Shown here piece after piece: positions 1 through 13,077 of a DNA stretch of 64,000 nt (position 1 is its first letter; each line of letters starts with the position of its first letter). Position numbers and translations under genes: made by a program. This DNA is from Ophiura sarsii (Eukaryota; Echinodermata; Ophiuroidea; Amphilepidida; Ophiuridae), in assembly GCA_035610835.1 (NCBI GenBank), contig CM069456.1, forward strand, positions 28,154,234 through 28,218,233, given 5' to 3'. Below the pieces are notes generated by a model. That model was not told the origin of the DNA. It searched no databases and saw only the letters and a list, made by a program, of their open reading frames with translations.

Positions 1-63
1 CCAAAAAAAGTGGGTTCCAGGGGGGCACCCCCCCCCCCTGGAACCCCCCTGGGTACGCCACTG
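1..63. mobile_element. Terminal fragment of a hAT-like DNA element
   Basis: The window opens inside a C-rich repeat that ends with CCTGGGTACGCCACTG. Read in reverse this is CAGTGGCGTACCCAGG, a terminus type common in animal hAT-like elements. Only one end is in the window, so neither a target duplication nor the internal structure can be tested. The C-run at about 27-38 is low-complexity sequence. Confidence 0.4.
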
Positions 64-723
64 TACTTTACTTTACTCGTTCGACTAATACTTAGATTGA
101 TATTTCGTTGCACTCTAATGTTTTGTAGCAGGTGATAAACCGAGACGTCTTTTAAATGATTTATTGGTACTTGATTTTTTTTCCTAATGTAATACTCAAA
201 TGTCAATATATGTTAGGAAGGTTTTCTGATATTTTTAGATTTCTTTTCCGAAAGTATCTACTGTTTAAATTGAAATTATTTCTGTCACAGTCTTACGATG
301 ACATTTTCTGTTTGAACAAAATATATAAACAAAATCAATTATGTCATTTCTTTTTAGACTTATTTGTAATAGCATGTAACTAGCTAGTTCAATGTGTTGC
401 AAGTAACAATATCTCACTGACAATTCATTGTTTTCAATGTTTGTCTAGGGCATTGGCTACTGAAAAGTGTATTGTTAAATCTATTTACGTAGAAAAATCA
501 ATTTAAAAAGTGACATGTTTCTTCTAAAAATAGAGGGACGGAGTCACTCGAAATAGTCGGGTATTCATCAAACGATGTCGCAGATATTTAGGCTTTATAG
601 CCTGCGGCAAAACAAGTACGTGTGAATCATACACAAGTAACTTGTACGTATAAGACTTACATACGATATTCACCTAGGTAATATTTTGCATCACAAGCAC
701 CAATGAAAATATATTTGAGACTA
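64..723. other. Non-coding, no recognisable feature
   Basis: AT-rich sequence with no ORF showing protein-like composition. The open frame at 156-383 is rich in Phe, Leu and Tyr, as expected from translating AT-rich DNA. It probably belongs to an upstream intron of the ZIP gene, which is inferred from the partial gene starting at 3796. Confidence 0.5.
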
Positions 724-868
724 AAGGGTAGCAGCAGACTCCACAACGCTTCAACGCTGAGCGCAAGCGTAGACCACCGTTGACCAATCAGGTTGCGTCA
801 TTGTGTTGTGGTGGAACTACTTCGCATGTGTGAGAGAGTTCTAGCGTTGTGGAGTTTGCTGAGCCCTT
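724..868. mobile_element. Short MITE with ~27-bp inverted ends
   Basis: The left end AAGGGTAGCAGCAGACTCCA and the reverse complement of the right end, AAGGGCTCAGCAAACTCCAC, match over about 27 bp with a few mismatches. The element is about 145 bp with no coding capacity. No clear target duplication was found, so the superfamily is unassigned. Confidence 0.6.
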
Positions 869-2852
869 CAAGGAAACTTTAGCCATGGAACTTTAGAGCT
901 CATATATACATGTATAGCATTATCATTATACAGACCACTTCTATAGGTTTAAGTTTTTAAAAGTACCGCGTAAAGACAAACTCGGCTTTAGAAAGAAATA
1001 AAATCCCATGTATGGACGTCGCCATATTGATCAAAGCTATTATTATTATCAAAGACTTACGGACATGTATTGATGTTATCGATTTATTCATTGCATTCCT
1101 GCGTGATAACGTCCAGCGACCTGTTGCTGATGAGGCGGTTTTAGTTACGATGACATCACAATATTGGGTATGGCTATCCCATCAGCACTTTCGGCACAGA
1201 CAACCGGGCGCGAATTTCAAATAATCACAAATTGGGGAGGTGCAGTTTATATTCATTTAATTGAACATTATACTTCTGTGTTTATTTAAAATGGTCAATA
1301 TACATTAGATAACTATTTTCCTACCATGTAATGCATTGTTTAATGAATAGAACGGTATTCCTTTAATGCATACATATTTGATAATAATAAAGAAATATGT
1401 GCCTTGCCCGGGTGCAATGGTCTCAGTTCAATTGGTAGGGACGCTTGTACGTTTTGTGGTGCAAAATATTACTTAGACTACTAAAGTATCGTACAAGTCT
1501 TACGTACAAGTCACTTATATACGTATGAGCAATACGTACGGGTTTAGGATTGCGACCTTGAGTGTGATGTTAGCCAAATTAATTAAAGCCACAGGCATCT
1601 ACTAAATGGTAGACAAACTGACCGTGAATCTTATTAGATATTATTTAAAAAATACAGAATCTATGGTGTTAATTTAATAAAAGAAGGGGCATCGTCAAAA
1701 TTACATTTTTACGTTTCTTATCGTTTTATCTTTGTTATATCAACTGATTTATACGAACAATATTTGAAAATACATTTAACCATATTTTTAGAAAAGGAAT
1801 CGGAGTGTACTTAACATGGATATCAAGAGTAAACGGCATTTAAAACATTTGGTATTGCAGCGCCCTCTATTGCTCAAATGTGTCAGATTGGCAGATTGGC
1901 TGGAATAAGCCACCGGTGGAATGAGTAGATGCCTGGGTCTTTAAGGAGGACAGACGTCCTTCTTTCATGATGTTTTACACGAGAATGGGCATAACAATAG
2001 GAAAATCAGACAATTAACATATTCATCAATTCATACGATTAATAGGGGCAATTAGAGTGAAATGTGTGATTTTGTAGTAATCATTAGTTCATCTGAATGG
2101 AATAGAACACGCATGATCATTCTGGTTTTCACAGAATTGCGACCATAACCTTCAACAGAACAATTAAACTGTTACAGGTTAAAATGCCAATGAAAGGGAC
2201 ATATAAAAAGCCAAAACACATAGAGAACAGCATCAAAATATAAAGAAAAGAAAAAGTAAAAATCTAGGAGTAATTGAAATCAAGAGAACCTAAACAACAA
2301 ACCTTGGACTAAATCTATCAGGAGCTGCTAATATAATAGTAACCTGTCGGGCGTACCCGTCGCACCAGCCCACCCAACCGAGCTAGCTAGGTACATGCTT
2401 TTCAGGACATCCACCATCTCCTCAACTAAACATAAACCTACACTGGAATCTAGAACCATGACCACATTGCTAATGTAACACACATGTTGAAAAGACTTGA
2501 AGGGTGTCGTGAAAAAGTATGTTTATTTGTGTTAGGCTACTATTCGACATTGTGTGCAAAAAGTGAAGTTATTATTTTATTTGCAGAAAAACATTCCAGA
2601 TAGTGCACAGTACCAATCTCACCAGCTAACGGATACACTTATTGCTCGCCAAAACAAGGAAAAACGTTCGAAAAAATTCAGTTTTACTCGAGGTTAGTGG
2701 TCTGCATAGTATACTCTACTAGTACTCCAAAGTACAGTATCTCATAGAAAGTGTTTATATTTTGACACCGCTGAAATGATATTCATGAACAAGTGTATGT
2801 CAAAACAGGGGGTTAGTCGAGGAGGTAAATACAAGGATGACCATGCACTAGC
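869..2852. other. Non-coding, no recognisable feature
   Basis: A stretch of nearly 2 kb without a supported gene. Short open frames such as 1012-1224 have no recognisable domain. No tandem or inverted structure stands out by eye. Confidence 0.45.
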
Positions 2853-3206
2853 TTAAACAATAAATATGGGACTATCCTACATTCTTAAACTATTTTGTGA
2901 GTGTTATTGCGCTTTATTCCGTTGAGGGCGCCAAGACGGAATAAATCTAATCATGAGATTACTGTACTCTGGAGTATACTCTGACATGATACTAATCATG
3001 TGATACTGTATTAATACCCCATGTTAAACAATACATATGGGATATCCTACATTCCTAAACTATTTTATGAGTGTTATTGCCCTTTATTCCGTTAAGGGCG
3101 CCAAGACGGAATAAATCTAATCATCAGATACTGTACTCTGGAGTACTAGAGTATACTCTGATATGATACTAATCATGTGATCATGTGATATTAATATTCC
3201 ATGTTA
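2853..3206. repeat. 171-bp tandem duplication
   Basis: Two adjacent copies start at about 2853 and 3024. Both carry TTTATTCCGTTGAGGGCGCC-like sequence and a GTACTCTGGAGTA-type motif, and the second copy has small insertions. The internal short palindromes (GGAGTACTAGAGTATACTC) could form hairpins. No coding function is seen. Confidence 0.75.
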
Positions 3207-3795
3207 TTTTACATGTTCTACTACATAGATTGGGTGCGTGGACAATGATGCAGTTTCAAAATGGGACCAAATCAATTTTACGCACGTATAGTATATTCAG
3301 TAGAGCATGTTCCAAAATTTCGATATTTCTCCTTGCATTCACTTATGCATGCATATACAGTGTCCCGCCCCTTACGTAATTGAACCAAGGAGTTCCTGAG
3401 AAATATTACAATTTTAGTCTGCATAATTATGATAGCCCGCCTGACCGGGGAGCGATATCATTTACCGTAAACAACATTTGATACCTTGACGGAATAAAGT
3501 GTATAGTATACATTAAGAGTAGAAACTAATAATAGACATGATTTTCTAAATGAATCAACATTTTTGTTGATGCCAAATTTAAATTTTCTGATCAATTTCC
3601 TTTCCAAAAATGTATACTTTTATAGACATTTGAGCAATAGTTCAATAGTTACAGCATTCACAAAATTCAAAAAGTGAATTCCTTGAGTCCCCCTATAACT
3701 TAGCTGTGTTTTTTTAACTTACCTGAAATTACACATAACTTTCATCTTGTTAATTTAGTTTGATTGAATCATTGACATTTTCCCGCTCAATTCAG
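3207..3795. other. Non-coding flank with a dispersed repeat piece
   Basis: Positions ~3590-3690 closely resemble 24547-24655 in the same orientation, sharing CCAAAAATGTATACTTT and CTTCCTTGAGTCCC-type words. They therefore carry a fragment of the repeat family that forms the foldback in intron 2. The final bases (TCAATTCAG) are the splice acceptor of the ZIP exon that follows. Confidence 0.5.
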
Positions 3796-3948
3796 GAATG
3801 GAGTCGGTATCGGTGATGGTGCTAATCGGCGACGCGGTGCACAACGTAACAGACGGCATTGCAATTGGGGTAGCTTTCACCTTAGATATTTATGTCGGGA
3901 TATCAACGTGTATTGCAGTTTTTTGTCACGAACTACCACATGAAATCG
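3796..3948 (+). CDS. SLC39/ZIP zinc transporter, exon with TM4-TM5 metal site
   Basis: This internal exon encodes the core of a ZIP family divalent-metal transporter, which imports Zn2+ (and in some members Fe2+ or Mn2+) into the cytosol. The translated segment contains HNVTDG in TM4 and HELPHEIG at the start of TM5, the paired metal-site motifs of the LIV-1 subfamily. The HELPH form is typical of zinc-type members, whereas ZIP8/14 have EELPH. The exon is bounded by TTCAG at its start and GTAAG at its end, and it ends one base into a Gly codon that the exon at 21538 completes. The ATG at 3798 is an internal Met: a full protein needs TM1-3 and an ectodomain from exons upstream of the window. 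The paralog number cannot be fixed. It resembles the ZIP4/ZIP12 and ZIP6/ZIP10 groups. Confidence 0.93.
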
Positions 3949-3976
3949 GTAAGATATTGAGATAATTTTGACATTA

Positions 3977-4330
3977 AAGGTAGATGACCCGATCACATTT
4001 TCGTAACACAAAATTATTTCAAACATATCATATGAAAGCTCGTATTTTTCTCATCATCATACTGATATTTGACGGCCTAAATCGGTATAATTACGGAGAA
4101 ATCGATGAAATAACGTCGAATTACCGCGAATGGTGGTAACCACCGATATAGTTTGTGTACTACTCAATGGGTACAGTTCACAGCATCTTGTGCGTCTAAA
4201 ATAAGAACCAACCATTAGAGCTATGCAACTCAAACTTTGGAACACGACTTTTTTAAGGATGACCTTTCATGTAGAATAGAAAACTTTAAGTTGAAAATCG
4301 GAACATCTACCTACCGTCACTTGCTCTTTT
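3977..4330 (+). repeat. Dispersed ~350-bp repeat, copy 1 (divergent)
   Basis: The right half shares long blocks with 62010-62353 (same strand) and 20518-20876 (opposite strand), including GTGTACTACTCAATGGG and AACTCAAACTTTGGAA. It is bracketed by AAAGGTAGATG and CATCTACC-type ends. The left half is diverged. It is probably a non-autonomous element, of unknown class. Confidence 0.65.
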
Positions 4331-5104
4331 TTCAGGTATCCATGCTCTGGCAAAACTATTGATCCTTGAAACTTAGTGAAAGAATGGTGTCCTCGACAAA
4401 TAATTTTGCAAAATTCTAAAAAGGGGTAGTCTGTCTCAGATCTGTAAGGGGCATGAAAACGCGGCATATTTATACGAACCCCGGGATATGATCTTATTTT
4501 TTCGTTCGGGATTGAATACATTTCGCGCCCAAAAATATACATATAAATGGCTTACATTAACCACCATAAACGGAAGGATAAGTCCACGCAACGTTTTTCT
4601 AATTCATGCTTTGTGTTTTATTAGAAAATGGTGGTGAATTAATAAAGCTCGTGATATCGCGAATAAAGGGGGTATATTTTATGCGCCCTAAAAATTAATG
4701 ATTTTGCGCAAAAATTGAAACAAGTGAAAAGGGGTATTTTCAATTACTTTACACGAGCATGGATACCCGAAAGTTTCGGAAGTGATGATAATGTGATTAA
4801 CAGTGGTGATAAGATATAAAATATAAATCTAAGTGTTTCCAAATGTACTGTAAATATGTTCGTCATTTTCATACATCATTATGACAAAGTTTAGACCAAC
4901 TTAGTCCAAAAATGACTTATAAGACAAACTAAATGGAAATTAAAAACAAAGAAACCCACCCATTTTGATTATTTATCTGTAGTTTTCTCGACATAATAAA
5001 GTAATTCGATCCAAAAGTGATTCTCATAATAATAAATTACAGTTTATACTCCTCTCCTTTAAAATCAGATTTCATACTAAATGTGATGATGCCCACAGCA
5101 CATA

Positions 5105-6504
5105 GGGGAGAGCGGGGAGTGTTCGCCCCATTTTCATTTCAAGAGGTCTAGAGACGCTAATTTTAAAGGGGCATTGAGAGATACGTATGGGAGTACGCCC
5201 TTATTTATCCTGGAAATCAGTTTGTTTGCATCAAAGTAATATTTAGGCATATACTAACTACTATCTGAAACAGTTTACCAACATTCGCCGTTTATCGTAT
5301 ATAATATTTCATGATTTTCTTAGTTTCGATGTGATCATAACGAAACTTGGTGCTGAATTCGGAAGTTATGCTATCGTTCTACTCGCGGACTTTCGCGGCA
5401 AATCTCAACCAGGAAGTGCCGTTATTTGCTTATTTGGCATTAAAGCGATGTCGGAATTGTATGACATTTTGGATTTGGGCTATGTTGATCGATTATCTTT
5501 ACATTATTTGTTCATTTAGTATATCGATACATCTCTCAATGCCCCTTTAAAGATTAAATGGATCTATTGATATCATGTGAAAGATTGATATCTTGGCTAC
5601 ATACGACCATGATCTCAGTTCTCTAGACCTTACTGTAAAGGCAAGAATAAATGATAAAGACAAGTGTCTCAAAAGGACGAACTTGACCGACGCCGGGGTA
5701 GGTTAGCACATAGGCCGGGGCAAGTTCGCCCTAGGCTCAGAAGTAGGCTATACACAAAGTACCATAATATCCAATACATATAGATTCGTTATTCTTCGTT
5801 ATTTTATTTCAAAATAAAATGTAGGGGTCCAAAATATAGGGGTGGGGCACTTTTGCGGAACATACTCGTTCAGAATTTAAAAGTAATAACAAATACAACA
5901 TTTTGAATTATTCTCCTCTAATATTAGTGTTACTCAATTCCTGATAACTATTTTTATAATTACAACTAGGCCTATTCTGTAAGAGGAAAATTACAATTTT
6001 TGAAATTATGCAAAATCATAACTATTTAAATCCCTATTGACGAACCTGCAACATCATCATAGGGCGTATGTGCCCCATATAGCGCAATAAGTGCATTGAC
6101 CTATACCACGGATGTCCCAGATTGACCTATGCCACGGATGTCCCACATACATGATGTTTTACCTTTTTAATGTAGTGTTTTTGTATGGAAATAAATTTGA
6201 ATTGATTTGATTTGACATTGATGGGTTGTTAATTGCATCAGATCCATAATCAATCCCATACCTACAATGTACCTGTAGCTGTACCTATCAATCCCATACC
6301 TACAAATTCACTTTTGTGAGGCAAAACTGGTTTTTGGATGATAAGTTGACAAACATGTTACGGTGATTTGTCACGTTAATGTGGGAAGCTTGCAACATAC
6401 TACTGTATTTATTGTGTGTTCGCCAAATTAAACCAGTGGCCGCAAAGATGAGAATCACGTGGTGGGTGAACCTGCCCGTAGGGCGTACACTTCCCGCTCT
6501 CCCC
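5105..6504. mobile_element. 1.4-kb TA-flanked DNA element inserted in array unit 1
   Basis: The ends GGGGAGAGCGGGGAGTGTTC and the reverse-complement GGGGAGAGCGGGAAGTGTAC form an inverted repeat of about 25 bp. TA flanks both sides (5103-5104 and 6505-6506). Uninterrupted array units show the empty site, GCACGTAATTTGAATTG, where this copy has the insertion at TA. The TA target suggests a Tc1/mariner-like mechanism. No transposase ORF was recognised, so it is non-autonomous or decayed. It carries an internal TTAA-flanked MITE. Confidence 0.8.
5167..5546. mobile_element. 380-bp TTAA-flanked MITE nested in the 1.4-kb element
   Basis: The terminal inverted repeats AGGGGCATTGAGAGAT and its complement at the right end lie directly inside TTAA at 5163-5166 and 5547-5550. 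A TTAA duplication is the mark of piggyBac and Kolobok elements. The interior open frames (5331-5550) have no recognised domain. It is the innermost layer of a three-level nest. Confidence 0.78.
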
Positions 6505-9500
6505 TACTTTGAATTGTAGAAAATAAGGATTCCTGTTCCTTTACATTTATATAACTGAGCCTGATATTATACCCACCGCGCGTACTTTAACCAATCGTAA
6601 ATGGCAGCGCCTCCGGGCAAACATTATCGAATGATTAAATTAAATGTTAAGTTTCCCCGTAGAATTGGTTAAAACCTTTAATGTTAATAACGTTCATTAA
6701 CCTATGCATTAACGCCAGGGCAGCGAACTCCAGTGATCAACCAGTGATCACATACGTTTGTTTATATTTTGCCACGCGTTATTCTACCCTGGCATATTTT
6801 CTTTTTTTGAAATCATTACGTATAGAGGCAAATATATCATTGACAAAATACATTCGTTCCTAAAGTGATTCTCATAATAATAAATGACAATTAAGACTCC
6901 TCCTTTTAAATCAGATTTCATACTGAATGTGATGATGCCCACAGCACGTAATTTGAATTGTAGAAAATAAAGATTCCTGTCCTTTTACATTTATATAACT
7001 GAGCCTGATATTATACCCACCGCGCGTACTTTAACCAATCGTAAATGGCATCGCCTCCGGGCAAACATTATCGAATGATTGAAATAAATGTTAAGTTCCC
7101 CCGTAGAATTGGTTAAAAACCTTTAATGTTAATAACGTTCATTATATGCATTAACGCCAAGGCAGCGAACTCCAGTGATCAACCAGTGATCACATACGTT
7201 TTTTTTAAATATTTTGCCACGCGTAATTCTAGTGCCCTGGCATATTTTCCGATGCGACCAAATATAAAGTCCTGGTTATTTCGCATGCAAATCCACTTCG
7301 ATCAGAAGAATTCTCTTTGAAATCACTACGTATTAGAGGCAAATTAACCATTGACAAAATACACTCATTCCAAAAGTGATTCTTATAATAATAAATGACA
7401 ATTAAGACTCCTCTACTTTTAAATCAGATATCATACTGAATGTGATGATGCCCACAGCACGTAATTTGAATTGTAGAAAATAAGGATTCCTGTCCTTTTA
7501 CATTTATATAACTGAGCCTGATATCATACCCACCGCGCGTACTTTAACCAATCGTAAATGGCAGCGCCTCCGGGCAAACATTATCGAAGGATTAAAATCA
7601 ATGTTAAGTTCCCCCGTAGAATTGGTTAAAAACATTTAATGTTAATAACGTTCATTATATGCATTAAAGCTAGGGCAGCGAACTCCAGTGATCAACTAGT
7701 GATCACATACGGGTTTTTTAAAGTTTGCCACGCGTAATTCCAGGGCCCTGGCATATTTTCCGATGCGACCAAATATAAAGTCCAGGTTATTTCGCATGCA
7801 AATCCACTTCGATCAGAAGAATTCTCTTTGAAATCACTACGTATAGAGGCAAATTATAGCATTGACAAAATACATTCGTTCTAAAAGTGATTCTCATAAT
7901 AATAAATGACAATTAAGACTCCTCTACTTTTAAATCAGATTTCATACTGGATGTGATGATGCCCACACCACGTAATTTGAATTGTAGAAAATAAGGATTC
8001 CTGTCCTTTTACATTTATATGTACTGAGCCTGATATTATACCCACCGCGCGTACTTTAACCAATCGTAAATGGCATCGCCTCCGGGCAAACATGTTCGAA
8101 TGATTCAAATAAATGTTAAGTTCCCCCGTAGAATTGGTTAAAAACCTTTATTGTTAATAACGTTCATTTTATGCATTAACGCCAGGGCAGCGAACTACAG
8201 TGATCAACCAGTGATCACATACGTTTTTATATTTTGCCACGCGTTATTCTAGTGCCCTGGCATATTTTCCGATGCGACCAAATATAAAGTCCTGGTTATT
8301 TCGCATGCAAATCCACTTCGATCAGAAGAATTCTCTTTGAAATCACCACGTATTAGAGGCAAATTAACCATTAACAAAATACACTAATTCCAAAAGTGAT
8401 TCTCATAATAATAAATGACAATTAAGACTCCTCTACTTTTAAATAAGATTTCATACTGAAGGTGGTGATGCCCACAGCACGTAATTTGAATAGTAGAAAA
8501 TAAGGATTCCTGTCCCTTTACATTTATATATACTGAACCTAATATCATACCCACCGCGCGTACTTTAACCAATCGTAAATAGCAGCGCCTCCGGGCAAAC
8601 ATTATCGAAGGATTAAAATAAATGTTAAGTTCCTCCGTAGAATTGGTTAAAAACATTTAATGTTAATAACGTTCATTATATGCATTAAAGCTAGGGCAGC
8701 GAACTCCAGTGATCAACCAGGATTGTTAAAATTTTGCCACGCGTAATTCTAGTGCCCTGGCATATTTTCCGATGCGACCAAATATAAAGTCCTGGTTATT
8801 TCGCATGCAAATCAATTTCGATCAGAAGAGTTCTCTTTGAAATCATTACGTAAAGAGGCAAATATACTATTGACAAAATACATTCGTTCCAAAAGTGATT
8901 CTCATAATAATAAATGACAATTTAGACTCCTCTACTTTTAAATCAGATTTCATGCTGAATTTGGTGATGCCTACAGCACGTAATTTGAATTGTAGAAAAT
9001 AAGGATTCCTGTCCCTTTACATTTATATACTGAACCTGATAATGCCCACCGCGCGTACTTTAACCAATCGTTAATGGCAGAGCCTCCGGGCAAACATCGA
9101 ATGATTAAAATAAATGTTAAATTCCCCGTAGAATTGGTTAAAAACCTTTAATGTCAATAACGTTCATTTACCTTTATCATGTTTATACATTAACGCCAGG
9201 GCAGCGAACTCCAGTGATCAACCAATGATCACATACGTTTTTATTTTATTTTGCCACGCGTAATTCTAGTGCCCTGGCATCGTATGCAAATCTACTTCGA
9301 TCAGAATAATGCCCTTTGAAATCACTACGTAGAGGCAAATATACTATTGAAAAAATACACAAATTGAGTTGTACTATACCGAAGATTCATGGCATGTTAT
9401 TTTCAATATCGTAGTGTATGTGCCATGAAAATTGCTTAAAAAGATCATGAAGGATACTGGTTAAAGAGACGGTATTTCAATAACAAGCCCTAGGTGTTAT

Positions 9501-9796
9501 GGCAAGTGTTACCTATACGATAACGTTGATTTTACTCGATAGCATCGTTAAGATAACCGGTAAAATGTTACTTCGAGTTCCCAATGAACTATCGTGCACT
9601 TTGGAAAAAAGTGCTCTCAGAATTTCATTGCGTATTTTTGTGTACATTTTTATTATTGCCATGATACAATTAAATGAATTGTTCAGCATTTGTACTTTTT
9701 ATTCACCCGTGGCGTAAAATCCATATCCATTTGAAATAAACATTGATGTTTCAATTTATTCTTTCTTATATGTCATTCAATTAATTCACACATTAT

Positions 9797-9949
9797 TGCC
9801 CCTCCCCCCCCCCCCCCCCCCCCACACACCGACATACATGTTTTGGCTTTCTGAATATAATGTTTTCCCCTGAATTAATTCGGAATTGAAATTAATTAAT
9901 TAAAATTAATTAATTAATTAATTAATTAAATTAATATTTATGTATTCAT

Positions 9950-9996
<47 letters not shown>

Positions 9997-9999
9997 TTT
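9797..9999. repeat. Poly-C, AATT and TTTA simple repeats
   Basis: A C-run of about 20 (9804-9823) is followed by an AATTAATT-rich tract and about 12 TTTA repeats (~9949-9999). The equivalent tracts in the duplicate copy (about 12894-13080) have a shorter C-run, consistent with replication slippage since duplication. Confidence 0.9.
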
Positions 10000-10127
10000 G
10001 AGCACATTGATAATTAAGTCGGTTAATCGAGCGATCTTGACCCCGGATGTGACCATTTCCGATTGGAGATGAAAGGACAATGATAATCACGTTATCAATC
10101 CCCCTAGTTCCAAGCCGAATTGCCTAA

Positions 10128-10437
10128 GGCCAATTGTTTGTCTCAAAGCTCCCGCGCGTTAGTGTATTGGTGCGCATTATATTTTTTTTTTCAATTTTTT
10201 TTTCAATTTCTTTTTTTTTTCAAAAAAAAAATCCAAAAAAAAAAAATCCAAAATTCCACCGATTTTTCAGATTTTCATTGATGCACATCATCTTAAATAC
10301 AAAAGTTCACTTTTACAAGGATTTCAATATTTCATATTATAAAATAAAAATAAAAAAAATAGAAAAAAAACCCGCATTCCGCATTAGTTTTACAACAGGA
10401 GAGGAGCTTTGAGACAAACAATTAATTTAATTTGGCC
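10128..10437. mobile_element. Foldback MITE, copy A (left end shortened)
   Basis: The ends match as inverted repeats through TTGTTTGTCTCAAAGCTCC. The left end lacks 10 bp present in copy B at 13209. CCTAA occurs just outside both ends, a candidate 5-bp target duplication overlapping the palindromic GGCC. The interior is T- and A-homopolymer rich. Homologous DNA near 16740-16800 lacks the element, supporting insertion. The open frame 10134-10412 translates these tracts and is not a gene. Confidence 0.72.
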
Positions 10438-10748
10438 TAACAGACTTACAAGAAAAACCATAATTTTAATGTTTCTGCGTATAACATGTATAACATCAAT
10501 CCAGGTGAGCCGCACAAGATATCAAAACTGTAAATCTCATCTTTTTGAAAGCCGTGGAGATGTGTCTCAATCTGACTTTGTAGATTTGCATTTTATTTTC
10601 CTGCTTAGAAGAGACGTCGGATATGATTTTTGGATAGTTATCGTGGGTTGCAATTTTGTATAAAACCAATCATTCTCTGAGCTATTTTGAGATACTACTT
10701 ACACGCGAATCGTCAGTATAGAATCAATCAATCTACCGATGTTAAGAA

Positions 10749-13034
10749 TATGCATTAAAGCTAGGGCAGCGAACTCCAGTGATCAACTAGTGATCACATA
10801 CGGGTTTTTTAAAGTTTGCCACGCGTAATTCTAGGGCCCTGGCATATTTTCCGATGCGACCAAATATAAAGTCCAGGTTATTTCGCATGCAAATCCACTT
10901 CGATCAGAAGAATTCTCTTTGAAATCACTACGTATAGAGGCAAATTATAGCATTGACAAAATACATTCGTTCTAAAAGTGATTCTCATAATAATAAATGA
11001 CAATTAAGACTCCTCTACTTTTAAATCAGATTTCATACTGGATGTGATGATGCCCACACCACGTAATTTGAATTGTAGAAAATAAGGATTCCTGTCCTTT
11101 TACATTTATATGTACTGAGCCTGATATTATACCCACCGCGCGTACTTTAACCAATCGTAAATGGCATCGCCTCCGGGCAAACATGTTCGAATGATTCAAA
11201 TAAATGTTAAGTTCCCCCGTAGAATTGGTTAAAAACCTTTATTGTTAATAACGTTCATTTTATGCATTAACGCCAGGGCAGCGAACTACAGTGATCAACC
11301 AGTGATCACATACGTTTTTATATTTTGCCACGCGTTATTCTAGTGCCCTGGCATATTTTCCGATGCGACCAAATATAAAGTCCTGGTTATTTCGCATGCA
11401 AATCCACTTCGATCAGAAGAATTCTCTTTGAAATCACCACGTATTAGAGGCAAATTAACCATTGACAAAATACACTAATTCCAAAAGTGATTCTCATAAT
11501 AATAAATGACAATTAAGACTCCTCTACTTTTAAATAAGATTTCATACTGAAGGTGGTGATGCCCACAGCACGTAATTTGAATAGTAGAAAATAAGGATTC
11601 CTGTCCCTTTACATTTATATATACTGAACCTAATATCATACCCACCGCGCGTACTTTAACCAATCGTAAATAGCAGCGCCTCCGGGCAAACATTATCGAA
11701 GGATTAAAATAAATGTTAAGTTCCTCCGTAGAATTGGTTAAAAACATTTAATGTTAATAACGTTCATTATATGCATTAAAGCTAGGGCAGCGAACTCCAG
11801 TGATCAACCAGGATTGTTAAAATTTTGCCACGCGTAATTCTAGTGCCCTGGCATATTTTCCGATGCGACCAAATATAAAGTCCTGGTTATTTCGCATGCA
11901 AATCAATTTCGATCAGAAGAGTTCTCTTTGAAATCATTACGTAAAGAGGCAAATATACTATTGACAAAATACATTCGTTCCAAAAGTGATTCTCATAATA
12001 ATAAATGACAATTTAGACTCCTCTACTTTTAAATCAGATTTCATGCTGAATTTGGTGATGCCTACAGCACGTACTTTGAATTGTAGAAAATAAGGATTCC
12101 TGTCCCTTTACATTTATATACTAAACCTGATAATGCCCACCGCGCGTACTTTAACCAATCGTTAATGGCAGAGCCTCCGGGCAAACATCGAATGATTAAA
12201 ATAAATGTTAAATTCCCCGTAGAATTGGTTAAAAACCTTTAATGTCAATAACGTTCATTTACCTTTATCATGTTTATACATTAACGCCAGGGCAGCGAAC
12301 TCCAGTGATCAACCAATGATCACATACGTTTTTATTTTATTTTGCCACGCGTAATTCTAGTGCCCTGGCATCGTATGCAAATCTACTTCGATCAGAATAA
12401 TGCCCTTTGAAATCACTACGTAGAGGCAAATATACTATTGAAAAAATACACAAATTGAGTTGTACTATACCGAAGATTCATGGCATGTTATTTTCAATAT
12501 CGTAGTGTACGTGCCATGAAAATTGCTTAAAAAGATCATGAAGGATACTGGTTAAAGAGACGGTATTTCAATAACAAGCCCTAGGTGTTATGGCAAGTGT
12601 TACCTATACGATAACGTTGATTTTACTCGATAGCATCGTTAAGATAACCGGTAAAATGTTACTTCGAGTTCCCAATGAACTATCGTGCACTTTGGAAAAA
12701 AGTGCTCTCAGAATTTCATTGCGTATTTTTGTGTACATTTTTATTATTGCCATGATACAATTAAATGAATTGTTCAGCATTTGTACTTTTTATTCACCCG
12801 TGGCGTAAAATCCATATCCATTTGAAATAAACATTGATGTTTCAATTTATTCTTTCTTATATGTCCATCAATTAATTCACACATTATTGCCCCTCCCCCC
12901 CCCCCCCCACACACCGACATACATGTTTTGGCTTTCTGAATATAATGTTTTCCCCTGAATTAATTCGGAATTGAAATTAATTAATTAAAATTAATTAATT
13001 AATTAATTAATTAAATTAATATTTATGTATTCAT

Positions 13035-13077
<43 letters not shown>

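Larger units (their letters stand above)
4970..9345. repeat. Tandem array of ~510-bp units
   Basis: The anchor word CTCATAATAATAAATGACA and its variants recur at about 5020, 6871, 7382, 7893, 8402 and 8901. Spacings are 511, 511, 509 and 499 bp; the first interval is enlarged by a 1.4-kb insertion. Each unit also carries CACCGCGCGTACTTTAACCA and GCCTCCGGGCAAACAT. Units differ by scattered substitutions and small indels, and the last one is truncated near 9330. No conserved ORF spans the units. It is a local satellite-like array inside intron 1. Confidence 0.92.
7658..10748. repeat. 3.09-kb tandem duplication, copy A
   Basis: This segment starts within an array unit and ends in GTTAAGAA. It is repeated at a constant offset of 3091 bp by 10749-13839. 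The open frame at 8384-8656 and its counterpart at 11475-11747 translate identically, as do 9499-9717 and 12590-12808. Differences are mostly in the C-tract, the TTTA tract and a 10-bp indel at a foldback end. A recent duplication is inferred. Confidence 0.95.

Noticed and set aside
1410..1500. Possible tRNA-like A box (CAATTGGTAGGGACG)
   Set aside because: No acceptor stem, anticodon arm or B box could be placed around it.
8384..8656. Identical 90-codon minus-strand frame found twice (also 11475-11747)
   Set aside because: Identity is explained by the 3.09-kb DNA duplication. The frame is not conserved in the other 510-bp units and shows no domain.
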